Shown here: positions 27,107-35,726 of the stretch, piece by piece | Layout: each line of letters starts with the position of its first letter | How positions within the stretch are numbered: position 1 is the stretch's first letter | Assembly (NCBI RefSeq): GCF_014222285.1 | Contig: NZ_JACKZS010000001.1 | Coordinates: 1-64,000, forward strand | Length of the DNA: 64,000 nucleotides | Direction: 5' to 3' | Origin: Nostoc sp. UCD121 | GTDB lineage: Bacteria; Cyanobacteriota; Cyanobacteriia; Cyanobacteriales; Nostocaceae | Translations under genes and position numbers: made by a program | The notes under the pieces: generated by a model | The model's input: only the letters and a program-made list of their open reading frames with translations | Database searches by the model: none | Told to the model about the DNA's origin: nothing

Positions 27107-28105
27107 ATGGCAGAAAATCAATTAAGCCTAACAACAGAAAAGCGTGATAAAACTTTAAACATCCTGCCGATAATCATAGTAATAATTGCATTATTAGCTT
27201 TATCTTCAACAGCAATATTTATTAAAATTGCTCTTAGAGAAATGAGCGCTACTGCTACATTATTTAATCGTTTATGGATAGCGACTATTATCTTTGGATT
27301 ATGGAGTGGAATTAACCAAGCACAAACTCATATTAAAGATGATGAACCTGTATTACCACAGCAGCCTTATCCAATCAAAGAGATATCGTTTTTAATAGCA
27401 GTTGGTCTAGTTCATGTATTAGGTAGATTATCTTGGACTTGGGCGCTAACCCAGACTGGTGCTGCTAATGCTAATGCGTTAGGTAGTCTTAATCCCCTAT
27501 TTACTACATTAGGAGGATGGCTATTTTTTAATCAGATTTTTGGGCGCAAATTTATCATCGGTCTGATATTAGCCATAATCGGTGCGATCGCAGTTGGATT
27601 TGAAGATTTATTACGCTCTAATAATAATTTTACAGGTGATGCTGTTGCCCTAATCTCGTCGATATTTTATGCAGCAAACTTTTTACTGATCGAGCAAATC
27701 CGCAATAAGTTTTCAATTATTACTATCCTTCTGTGGCGCTGTGTCATCGCAACTTCATTGATGATTCCAGTAGTGCTAATCTTTGAAAAACAACCTTTGC
27801 CAGTTTCTTTGTCAGGGTGGTTAGTAGTATTTGCACTAGCTGCTATTTGCGAAGCCTTGGGTCATGGGCTAATTGTATACAGCCTGAAAACTTTTTCTTC
27901 AGGATTTATCTCTTTACTTTTGTTACTCAATCCAGTTATTGTTGCTATTCTTGCTTGGATACTTTTCTCGGAAAATTTGAGTATTTTTAACTTGCTAGGG
28001 TTGGCATTAATTTTAGGGGGTATATATTTAGCAATTTCTAACCAAGGATCTATCAAATCTAGCGTTAATCCACCCATACAATCTCTACAGGAAAGTGAAT
28101 CTTAA
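27107..28105 (+). CDS. EamA/DMT-superfamily transporter
   Basis: 332 residues with about ten hydrophobic segments in two repeated EamA halves (about 22-170 and 180-320). Typical pieces are IALREMSATATLFNRLW, ALTQTGAANANALGSLNPLF (end of half one) and FSSGFISLLLLLNPVIVAIL (half two). DMT transporters export or import small metabolites; the substrate cannot be told from sequence. It stands alone. The ORF begins with a hydrophilic ~25-residue N-terminus, as usual. Confidence 0.85.
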   Translation: MAENQLSLTTEKRDKTLNILPIIIVIIALLALSSTAIFIKIALREMSATATLFNRLWIATIIFGLWSGINQAQTHIKDDEPVLPQQPYPIKEISFLIAVGLVHVLGRLSWTWALTQTGAANANALGSLNPLFTTLGGWLFFNQIFGRKFIIGLILAIIGAIAVGFEDLLRSNNNFTGDAVALISSIFYAANFLLIEQIRNKFSIITILLWRCVIATSLMIPVVLIFEKQPLPVSLSGWLVVFALAAICEALGHGLIVYSLKTFSSGFISLLLLLNPVIVAILAWILFSENLSIFNLLGLALILGGIYLAISNQGSIKSSVNPPIQSLQESES

Positions 28106-28112
28106 TAAGTTC

Positions 28113-28396
28113 GTAGTAAGGACTTTAGTCGTGATTTTCTAAGAGGCTGTTTTAAAAGTCCTCTTATCGGTAATAAAACGTTCTAGATCCCCCTAAATCC
28201 ACGCCAGTTGCTCATGGGGGAAACCCCCTTGGCGCTAGCCTCTCCCTTTGGGAGAAGACCGCACTGGCTCCCCTTAAAAAGGGGGACTTTGATTCCGGTT
28301 CCCCCCTTTTTTAAGGGGGGTTAGGGGGGATCAATAAGTGCAAAGATACAACCAACCACTTTTCAAACATCTTCTAAGGACTAAAGTCCTTACTAC
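28113..28396. repeat. Hairpin repeat GTAGTAAGGACTTTAGTC split by an inserted MITE
   Basis: GTAGTAAGGACTTTAGTC (28113-28130) and its exact reverse complement (28379-28396) form an 18-bp inverted repeat. The ~248 bp between them is occupied by the MITE at 28143-28374. The outer repeat is a common palindromic element in Nostoc-type genomes, so the MITE seems to have landed in its loop. Confidence 0.7.
28143..28374. mobile_element. MITE, family A copy 1 (232 bp, with a nested insertion)
   Basis: Terminal inverted repeats GAGGCTGTTTTAAAAGT and ACTTTTCAAACATCTTC, flanked by TAA on both sides (28140-28142, 28375-28377), a probable 3-bp target duplication. The interior has C-rich and G-rich halves (CCCCTTAAAAAGGGGGACTT; AAGGGGGGTTAGGGGGGATC) that fold into a long hairpin. 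It matches copy 2 at 38838-39000 except for a ~75-bp extra hairpin-rich segment at about 28200-28275. No transposase gene. The TNA-type duplication suggests an IS5-related transposase (inference). Confidence 0.75.
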
Positions 28397-28445
28397 AAAC
28401 CCTCAAAATAACTCTAATACTTGCGTAATCTCGGTGGTAAATCGG

Positions 28446-29285
28446 TTACAGTTTCCCCGTGAAGACTCGTTCCGCCGGGCCTGTCATGTAAACCCGTTGG
28501 TCGATTTCTGACCATTCAATTTCCAAGGGGCCACCAGGTAATTCTACAGTGGCAGTGCGATCGCATTTCCCGGTTAACACACCAGCCACTAAAGAAGCGC
28601 AAGCACCAGTCCCACAAGCTAATGTAATCCCAGCACCCCGTTCCCACACCCGCATTTTTAAATAGTCAGGGCGCACCACTTGAATAAACTCGGTATTTAT
28701 GCGTTGTGGAAAAGCTGGGTGATGCTCAAATTTCGGGCCTATGCTTTCTAGTTCAATTGCTGCTACATCTTCCACAAAGGTAATGCAGTGAGGATTTCCC
28801 ATATTTACACAAGTTACATCCCAAGTTTTGCCCGCCACCTCCAACGGCTGAGAAATTACTTTTTCTTCAACAGGTGCAAGAGTGGTAGGAATTTCGCCAG
28901 CGAGTAATCTGGGTAAACCCATATCTACTTTAACTAGACCATCAGATAAGAGTTGGGGAGTCATTACACCACCCAAAGTATGAATCCGATATGAATCTTT
29001 ATTTCGGGATTGACCTTCTAAATCTGCCAAAAAGCCAGCTAAACAGCGAATGCCATTGCCACACATTTCTGGTTCCGAACCATCAGAATTAAAAATCCGC
29101 ATGGTGTAGTCAGTGCCGTTTTCTCCAGGCAGGGCAAAAATTACACCATCAGCACCGATACCAAAATGGCGATCGCACAACTGGATGGCTTGCTCTGGAG
29201 TCAATACGGGCAAAGATGACGAGCGATTGTCAATCAGAATAAAATCGTTGCCCAGACCATGATACTTAGTAAATTCGATTGCCAT
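28446..29285 (-). CDS. dapF: Diaminopimelate epimerase
   Basis: 279 residues. DapF converts LL- to meso-diaminopimelate for lysine and peptidoglycan, using two catalytic Cys without cofactor. Both sites are present: [11 protein letters not shown] (near residue 74) and [14 protein letters not shown] (near 224). The N-terminus [17 protein letters not shown] is canonical. It is divergent from hfq with a 69-bp gap, the same neighbourhood as in other cyanobacteria. Confidence 0.97.
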   Translation of the reverse strand: MAIEFTKYHGLGNDFILIDNRSSSLPVLTPEQAIQLCDRHFGIGADGVIFALPGENGTDYTMRIFNSDGSEPEMCGNGIRCLAGFLADLEGQSRNKDSYRIHTLGGVMTPQLLSDGLVKVDMGLPRLLAGEIPTTLAPVEEKVISQPLEVAGKTWDVTCVNMGNPHCITFVEDVAAIELESIGPKFEHHPAFPQRINTEFIQVVRPDYLKMRVWERGAGITLACGTGACASLVAGVLTGKCDRTATVELPGGPLEIEWSEIDQRVYMTGPAERVFTGKL

Positions 29286-29354
29286 TTTCTCAAGGATGAA
29301 TTATCAAGGATTAGTTACTCTTTATTTTGCCTTGTAGGTTCATCTTTACTAAAA

Positions 29355-29579
29355 ATGCTTACCGAATTTGACACCACTTTACCCAGTATTAGACTTGTCC
29401 AAAACCTGATTAAACAAACAACGCCAGTTGAGTTAAAGCTGGTGACTCAGGATGTACTCACAGGAAAGGTTGTATGGCAAGATCCACAGTGTATCTGTAT
29501 TGCTGATGAAAACAGTCAGCAAACCACCGTTTGGAAACAAGCGATCGCATACATCAAACCGAAAACAAGTCAGGAATAG
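29355..29579 (+). CDS. hfq: Cyanobacterial Hfq homologue (Sm-like)
   Basis: 74 residues from ATG 29355; a longer frame to 29259 is rejected because Hfq homologues begin at this Met. The Sm fold is seen in LPSIRLVQNLIKQTTPVELK (alpha helix and beta 1), VLTGKVVWQDPQCICIADE and TTVWKQAIAYIKP. Cyanobacterial Hfq lacks the YKHA RNA-binding motif of enterobacteria, as here (AIAYI instead), and in Synechocystis it acts in motility through type IV pili rather than sRNA pairing. It sits next to dapF, a conserved link. Confidence 0.92.
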   Translation: MLTEFDTTLPSIRLVQNLIKQTTPVELKLVTQDVLTGKVVWQDPQCICIADENSQQTTVWKQAIAYIKPKTSQE

Positions 29580-29722
29580 AATTTTGGTTGCGATCGCTAT
29601 AAGATTTTAGTTAGCGATCGCTCGTTTGTATACAATACACCCTGGTATCATGATTCATTCTGTGAGCGGTAGCGGGACGTTTAGCGCATTCTGACTCCTG
29701 AATTCTGCTTGATAAGAGAAAA

Positions 29723-30925
29723 TCAATGCGAAAGTTCCCAATCTTGCAACATCAAAATAGCATCTCTATACAAAGACAAATCCACCTGGTGGACTTCCAT
29801 TCCCTGCCCAATTCCTTCTAGAAGAGTGATTGTCAAATTTCCTCCCAAGTGTTCGCGGAACTCGGTAAGCCCCCTAAATAGACAATCGGGATGGTCTAGT
29901 TGATCTAATTGCTCTGAAAGTGCCGATACATACAATGTAAACCCCAACTTACTGAGCGTATATAGAACACTTTGCCACTCAGATTTCAAGAGTTGACCTG
30001 TTAAATATGAATAGGTCGTATCCAAAGCAATGCCGATCGCTACAGCTTCACCGTGACGTAAACTGTAATTAGTTAAATGCTCTAGTTTATGAGCAGCCCA
30101 GTGTCCAAAATCCAAAGGACGCGATGAACCCATTTCAAAGGGATCGCCGCCACCAGCAATATGCTCTAAATGCAATTGCGAACAGCGATAGATCAGTCTT
30201 TCCATTATGTCCATATCCCGATTAGCCAATTTATCGGCATTAGTCATAATGAAATCGAAGAAATCTGCATCTTTAATCAGCGCAACTTTCACCGCTTCTG
30301 CAATACCCGATCGCCAATCTCGATCGTCAAGGCTAGTCAGAAAATCAAAGTCATTTAAGACAGCATAAGGCGGCATGAATGTACCCAAAAAGTTTTTCTT
30401 GCCGAAAGCATTGATTCCGTTTTTTACCCCTACACCCGAATCGTTTTGCCCTAATACTGTTGTCGGTACTCGTAGCAGCCGAATTCCTCGATGAGCCGTT
30501 GTTGCTGCGTATCCCACCATATCTAGGACGGCTCCACCTCCAATTGCTAAAACATAAGAGTGACGGCACAATCCAGCCGCATTGATTCGCTGATGAATTT
30601 GCTCTATAAATCTAGAATCGTTCTTAACCCCTTCTCCACCAAGAACTACTATCGGCTCACCGCTCAGTGTTAGTACATCTTCATAATACTCAGCATAGAC
30701 TGATAATTTTTTGAGTAAGCCATCCTGATACTGTAAAAATCCTCCATCTACGACTGCTAGTACTTGCTTTGGAGTTGTTTCCCCATCTGCGGCAATCACT
30801 TGTGCAAATAAAGGATTATCTAATTGAAACAGACCTCTAGTGAAGTGAACATCATAGTTGAAGGTCACGCGGACACATTGGTTAATTGGTTGCAGATTAA
30901 GAGCGGTTTTTTGTTTAATAGCCAT
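29723..30925 (-). CDS. eboD: EboD, 3-dehydroquinate synthase-like protein of the ebo cluster
   Basis: 400 residues. The fold is that of sugar-phosphate cyclases related to AroB: YVLAIGGGAVLDMVGYAA (NAD site), HRGIRLLRVPTTVLGQND, KNFLGTFMPPYAVLND, GIAEAVKVALIKD, and the metal-ligand block DFGHWAAHKLE with LRHGEAVAIG. It differs from AroB at many places, as EboD does. In the usual order eboABCDEF all genes are collinear; here eboD is on the opposite strand, 475 bp from eboA. The ebo cluster is needed in Nostoc punctiforme to move a scytonemin precursor to the periplasm; the exact reaction is not known. Confidence 0.85.
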   Translation of the reverse strand: MAIKQKTALNLQPINQCVRVTFNYDVHFTRGLFQLDNPLFAQVIAADGETTPKQVLAVVDGGFLQYQDGLLKKLSVYAEYYEDVLTLSGEPIVVLGGEGVKNDSRFIEQIHQRINAAGLCRHSYVLAIGGGAVLDMVGYAATTAHRGIRLLRVPTTVLGQNDSGVGVKNGINAFGKKNFLGTFMPPYAVLNDFDFLTSLDDRDWRSGIAEAVKVALIKDADFFDFIMTNADKLANRDMDIMERLIYRCSQLHLEHIAGGGDPFEMGSSRPLDFGHWAAHKLEHLTNYSLRHGEAVAIGIALDTTYSYLTGQLLKSEWQSVLYTLSKLGFTLYVSALSEQLDQLDHPDCLFRGLTEFREHLGGNLTITLLEGIGQGMEVHQVDLSLYRDAILMLQDWELSH

Positions 30926-31399
30926 TTAAAGTATTATTATTTTTTAGTAACTGTGAATATATGCACTAATGCAATTACAATTGACACTAAATTCAAGATA
31001 GTAAAATATCAAATAGTTCAGCCTTTAGATGATTTTTAAACAGTTAAAATCATTAAACTAATCGTACTTTTAAATTGCATTCATCGTGGTAGATAAAGTT
31101 AAAAATAATATTAATTTACACTTTTATTAATGCCTATGCTTTATATCTGAAGTTAGCAATGGATATTCTTATTTAGATAAGATTCTAATTTTTTTCCGTA
31201 AGTTAATTCTAGAGTTTATCTAATTAAAATAGGATCTTTACAATATCTTCTCTAAAATCGGGAAAATTTTATAGATTCAGTAAAGTTACGAACTCAGTAG
31301 TATATTATTAGCTGTTTTAAACACAAAGTATCAAGTTTAGTGGTAGATTTTATACTTAGTTGTCACAAAAAAGTTGGGCAACTTCTCCTGAAATTTATC
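30926..31399. promoter_or_regulatory. Divergent eboD/eboA promoter region
   Basis: 474 bp, very AT-rich, between divergent eboD and eboA, so it should hold both promoters. I could not identify a specific operator. A GTG-started 20-residue extension of eboA (from 31340) lies at its right end and is regarded as leader. Confidence 0.45.
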
Positions 31400-32263
31400 A
31401 TGAGTAAAGTAAACAAGTTACTGCATCACTGGCTGTTAAAGTCTGTTTCAGAGAAAGCTTTTGCTTGGCTACAGCAGAAGCAGGCACAAATTTCTAGCGG
31501 CGCTGCTGAAAGAGTTTTTTTCACGGCATTTAGTGCTGTACCGCGTTATCTAAGTAAACAGGATTTGCAGCTAACATTCCAGGACTTGGAAGCAGCAGAA
31601 GATGTGATTCCCGGTTGGTATCCTGGTAATTGGAGTGTAGATCAAGCAGGTCGCACACTCTTGCTTCTAGCTTTGCCCCACGATGATGCCCAGGGGTATG
31701 TGCGCTCGCTCGATCAAGTCTTCTCCACTGCCGATATGGGGGAGTTAGTTGCTCTTTATCAAAGTTTGCCGCTATTACCACATCCAGAGTTACATCGCCA
31801 CCGCGCTGCTGAGGGAATCCGCAGCAATATGAGTAATGTATTCCAAGCTATAGCGCTACGTAATCCTTATCCAGCGAATTATTTAGACAATGCTGCTTGG
31901 AACCAGATGGTACTGAAGGCTGTGTTTGTCGGCAGTCCTTTGCATCTAATTTGGGGACTAGACCAACGTGCTAACCCAGAATTAGCGAAGATGTTAGCAG
32001 ACTATGCCCATGAACGTTGGGCAGCTAAACGCTCAGTTACACCAGAACTTTGGCGACCTGTAGGGCGGTTTGCGGATAGTGCCATCATCACAGATTTGGA
32101 AAAAGTACTGGCTAATGGCGATACAGTCGAACAAGAAGCCGCAGCGTTAGCTTGTGCTGAGTCTCCTTTACCCCAAGCGCAAGCATTACTTTCTCGTTAC
32201 CCAGATTTACAGTCATCCATTCAACAAGGTAATCTGACTTGGAACAGTTTTAGCCGCAAGTGA
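31400..32263 (+). CDS. eboA: EboA domain protein
   Basis: 287 residues from ATG 31400 (MSKVNKLLHHW); a GTG at 31340 would add 20 residues. The protein is mostly alpha-helical with the EboA text FTAFSAVPRYLSKQDL, then PGWYPGNWSVDQAGRTLLLL, HRAAEGIRSNMSNVFQAIAL and WNQMVLKAVFVG. It has no known catalytic motif. First gene of the plus-strand eboABCEF set; eboB follows after about 110 bp that contain CCCAATG heptamers. Confidence 0.85.
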   Translation: MSKVNKLLHHWLLKSVSEKAFAWLQQKQAQISSGAAERVFFTAFSAVPRYLSKQDLQLTFQDLEAAEDVIPGWYPGNWSVDQAGRTLLLLALPHDDAQGYVRSLDQVFSTADMGELVALYQSLPLLPHPELHRHRAAEGIRSNMSNVFQAIALRNPYPANYLDNAAWNQMVLKAVFVGSPLHLIWGLDQRANPELAKMLADYAHERWAAKRSVTPELWRPVGRFADSAIITDLEKVLANGDTVEQEAAALACAESPLPQAQALLSRYPDLQSSIQQGNLTWNSFSRK

Positions 32264-32372
32264 GTGGGGAGTAGGCAATGGAGATAAGGGAGATGAGGAG
32301 AATAACCCATTCCCAATGCCCAATGCCCGATGTCCAACAATATCCAATGCCAAATACCCAATTATTGAAACC
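32264..32372. repeat. CCCAATG heptamer repeats (STRR)
   Basis: The eboA-eboB gap has imperfect tandem CCCAATG units (about 32312-32365), a known short tandem repeat type of heterocystous cyanobacteria. A second tract lies at 46995-47036. Confidence 0.7.
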
Positions 32373-33281
32373 ATGATGTATATCGATCCTCACATTCACA
32401 TGTGTTCCCGTACTACTTACGATTACTTAGTAATGCGGGAATATGGCATTGTCGCCGTTATTGAACCAGCCTTTTGGTTAGGACAACCCCGAACAAATGC
32501 TGGCTCCTTTAAAGACTACTTCAGTAGCCTTGTAGGCTGGGAACGGTTTCGTGCTAGTCAGTTTGGCATCCAACACTACTGCACAATCGGCCTAAATCCG
32601 AAAGAAGCTAACAATGAAGCGCTAGCAGATGAAGTTATGGAACTGCTGCCACTTTATGCCTGTAAAGAAGGAGTTGTTGCCATTGGGGAAATTGGCTATG
32701 ACGATATGACAGAAGCAGAAGATAAGTACTTTTGTCAACAGTTAGAATTAGCCAAAGAACTTGATACGTTGGTACTAATTCATACGCCTCACCGCAATAA
32801 GAAGGCGGGTGCTATTCGGAGCATGGAACGCTGCATTGAATATGGCTTAGATCCTTCACAAGTAATTATCGATCACAATAACGAAGAAACCGTTGAAGAA
32901 GTATTAGGACGAGGTTTTTGGGCAGCTTTCACAATTTACCCACAGACGAAAATGGGTAACGCCAGGATGGTAGAAGTTGTCCGTAAGTATGGATGTGATC
33001 GCATCATTGTAGATAGTAGCGCTGATTGGGGTATCAGCGATCCTTTGGCTGTCCCGAAAACGGCTCAGTTGATGTTAGATAGGGGCATTCCTGAAGAACA
33101 TGTGCGAGCAGTTTGTTATGAAAATGCCCTAGCTGCTTACAGTCAAACTGGGCAGATGAAAGCTTCAGACTGGCTCAATCCCCAATCTATCGATCAGCGT
33201 CAGATGTTCAATGGTAATTCTGTATTGCGGGGACAAGAACCAGGAATCAAATCAGCTTCAGATTTTGTGTTGATTGAATAG
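32373..33281 (+). CDS. eboB: EboB, TatD-like metal-dependent hydrolase
   Basis: 302 residues from ATG 32373 (MMYIDPHIHMC); an earlier ATG at 32316 lies within the CCCAATG repeats and is rejected. The TIM-barrel amidohydrolase/TatD pattern shows DPHIHMCSRTTYDY (metal HxH), GEIGYDDM (Glu), LVLIHTPHRN (His), VIIDHNNEETV (His) and IIVDSSADWG (Asp). All metal ligands seem present, so catalysis is likely; the substrate is unknown. Part of the ebo cluster. Confidence 0.88.
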   Translation: MMYIDPHIHMCSRTTYDYLVMREYGIVAVIEPAFWLGQPRTNAGSFKDYFSSLVGWERFRASQFGIQHYCTIGLNPKEANNEALADEVMELLPLYACKEGVVAIGEIGYDDMTEAEDKYFCQQLELAKELDTLVLIHTPHRNKKAGAIRSMERCIEYGLDPSQVIIDHNNEETVEEVLGRGFWAAFTIYPQTKMGNARMVEVVRKYGCDRIIVDSSADWGISDPLAVPKTAQLMLDRGIPEEHVRAVCYENALAAYSQTGQMKASDWLNPQSIDQRQMFNGNSVLRGQEPGIKSASDFVLIE

Positions 33282-33405
33282 AAAATTGGGGAGAGACGCG
33301 ATTAATCACGTCTGTACTAGGGAAGAGGAATTGCATAAATATCTAATTCATTTGCAATATGCGGTTTATTTTAAAAAATTACTAGGCATGGAGGCAGATA
33401 AATAA

Positions 33406-34338
33406 GTGAATGTTGCAAGCTTAAATTTTCAAAGCTGGCGGGGTTATCTGGAATTGATGCGTCCGGCTAATATTGTTACTGCATGGGCGGATATTCTTCT
33501 CGGTTTTGCTGCTTCTGGCTCTGGGATTATTTTTGTTCAATTAATTAATGGAGAATCAAATTTTCCTGTACTAATTCCATTAGCTTGGTTGTTATTGGCT
33601 ACAACTGGTTTATACGGCGGCGGTATAGTTTTTAATGATGTTTTCGATGCAGACTTAGATGCAAAAGAACGACCAAATAGAGCAATTCCTAGTGGTCGCG
33701 TATCTCGTCAAAATGCTACTTTATTGGGAAGTACACTGTTTGCGATCGGGATTACAGCTGCTTTTCAAGTATCCTGGTTGAGTGCTGCGATCGCTATATT
33801 TATCACTCTTTCATCCCTTTTATATGACTCACTTGCCAAACATCATCCTTTTTTTGGCCCTTTAAATATGGGTTTGTGTCGTGGCAGTAACTTATTATTA
33901 GGTGTAAGTGCTGTACCCGCAATAGTCTGGGAACTTTGGTATTTAGCACTAATTCCTGTTCTTTATATTGCTGCTATCACCGCAATTAGTCAGGGTGAAG
34001 TTCACGGTGGTAAGAAGATTACGGGAGTACTGGCACTATTGCTAATTGCAATAGTTTTGACGGCAGTTTTAGCTTTAGGATTATTAGAAGAGTATACAGC
34101 GATCGCAGCACTACCATTCGCTGTTTTATTAGCGATCAGAGTCTTGCCTAATTTTATCAAAGCTGCCCGTGAACCGATAGCCGATAATATCCGAAATGCT
34201 GTAAAAATAGGCGTTTTATCTCTAATAGTCTTAGATGCAACCGTTGCATCTGGTTTTGCTGGTTTGTATTACGGTTTATTCGTTCTAATTTTGCTACCAT
34301 TTTCGATGAAGTTAGCAAAAGTATTTGCTGTTACTTAA
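33406..34338 (+). CDS. eboC: EboC, UbiA-like prenyltransferase
   Basis: 310 residues with GTG start. About eight membrane spans. The UbiA aspartate motif is NDVFDADLDAKERPNRAIPS (near residue 84), which binds Mg-prenyl diphosphate; the second motif is weaker (LYDSLAKHHPFFGPLNMG). It opens RGYLELMRPANIVTAWADIL, as UbiA proteins do. It probably acts on a lipid-like acceptor in the inner membrane within the ebo pathway. Confidence 0.88.
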   Translation: MNVASLNFQSWRGYLELMRPANIVTAWADILLGFAASGSGIIFVQLINGESNFPVLIPLAWLLLATTGLYGGGIVFNDVFDADLDAKERPNRAIPSGRVSRQNATLLGSTLFAIGITAAFQVSWLSAAIAIFITLSSLLYDSLAKHHPFFGPLNMGLCRGSNLLLGVSAVPAIVWELWYLALIPVLYIAAITAISQGEVHGGKKITGVLALLLIAIVLTAVLALGLLEEYTAIAALPFAVLLAIRVLPNFIKAAREPIADNIRNAVKIGVLSLIVLDATVASGFAGLYYGLFVLILLPFSMKLAKVFAVT

Positions 34339-34484
34339 ATTTGAATGCATACACTCAGTAATACCATTAGTCGGCTGTAGGGGCGCATAGATGTGCACCC
34401 CTACCCATGAATATGTAGCAAGTATTTTGTGAAATAGTTTAAGCCAAAGGAAAGAGATTACATATACAAGGAGAGAGCTAGAAA

Positions 34485-35711
34485 ATGAAAATTACAAAAA
34501 ACAATAATTTTCACTTAACTTATTGCAGCAATATTCATCCTGGTGAAAGTTGGCTAGAGGTTTTCGATAATTTAAAAAATTATATTCCCAAACTCAAATC
34601 ACGTTTATCACCTACAGAACCTTTTGGTATTGGCTTGAGGTTAGCAGATGTTGCTGCAAAAGAGCTTTTACAAAGTAATAACTTAGCTATCTTTCAAGCT
34701 TGGCTGACTCAAGAAGATTTATATGTTTTTACCTTAAACGGATTCCCTTATGGCGGATTTCATCGACAGGTGGTAAAAGACCAAGTTTATGCACCAGATT
34801 GGTCTACACAAGAACGGGTTAATTATACATTAAACTTGGCACATATTTTAGCTAGTCTATTACCCCAAGGACTTGATGGCGGAATTTCTACACTGCCATT
34901 ATCCTATAAACCTTGGTGGGTAAAAGACCAAGTAACTTTCGATACTGTTCTGAAAAAGAGTTGTTTGAACATAGCATCAGTTGTTGTAGAAATGATTCGA
35001 ATCCATGAAAAGACAGGCAAGATACTTCATATTGATTTAGAACCTGAGCCTGATGGTTTAATTGAAAATACCTCAGAAGTAATAGATTATTATCAAAATT
35101 GGTTATTGCCAATCGGTAGTAGTTATTTATCAGAGAAATTAAATATTGAGCAGAGTTTAGCAGAAACTAAATTGCTAGAACACGTTCGTATTTGCTATGA
35201 TACCTGCCATTTTTCGGTCGAATATGAAGAACCACAATCTGTATTTGCACGTTTGCAATCAGCAGGAATTAAGATTGGAAAAATTCAAATTAGCGCTGCA
35301 ATTAAAGTAAAAATACCTGCTGAGGTTGAGAAGCGTAATTTGATAGTTGAACGTTTACGTCCTTTTGCAGAATCTACCTATCTTCACCAGGTAATAGAAC
35401 GTCGCAGCGATGGTACACTCCATCACTATCCTGACTTAATAACTGCATTACCACATTTAGAGCAATCTCTAGCTGAAGAATGGCGCACTCACTTTCATGT
35501 CCCAATTTTTATTCATGATTATCAAATTTTGCAATCTACCCAAGATGATATTGCTACTGTTTTGCATCTACTTCAAACAAACGATGCTTGCTCACATTTA
35601 GAAATTGAGACTTACACTTGGGATGTATTGCCATCAGAAATGAAGATAGATTTGCTGACTTCTATTCAGCGAGAATATGAATGGGTATTAAAAGAATTCG
35701 CCGCAAATTAA
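34485..35711 (+). CDS. eboE: EboE, sugar-phosphate isomerase/xylose isomerase-like protein
   Basis: 408 residues. TIM-barrel of the xylose-isomerase-like superfamily: LTYCSNIHPGESW, FTLNGFPYGGFH, LHIDLEPEPDGLIENTSEVI (metal Glu), ICYDTCHFSVEYEEP (Asp/His), and THFHVPIFIHDY. Annotated elsewhere as metabolite traffic protein EboE. The ATG has GGAGAG upstream. eboF starts 15 bp after its stop, so the two are tightly coupled. Confidence 0.88.
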   Translation: MKITKNNNFHLTYCSNIHPGESWLEVFDNLKNYIPKLKSRLSPTEPFGIGLRLADVAAKELLQSNNLAIFQAWLTQEDLYVFTLNGFPYGGFHRQVVKDQVYAPDWSTQERVNYTLNLAHILASLLPQGLDGGISTLPLSYKPWWVKDQVTFDTVLKKSCLNIASVVVEMIRIHEKTGKILHIDLEPEPDGLIENTSEVIDYYQNWLLPIGSSYLSEKLNIEQSLAETKLLEHVRICYDTCHFSVEYEEPQSVFARLQSAGIKIGKIQISAAIKVKIPAEVEKRNLIVERLRPFAESTYLHQVIERRSDGTLHHYPDLITALPHLEQSLAEEWRTHFHVPIFIHDYQILQSTQDDIATVLHLLQTNDACSHLEIETYTWDVLPSEMKIDLLTSIQREYEWVLKEFAAN

Positions 35712-35726
35712 GAAGGGACTAAGTTT

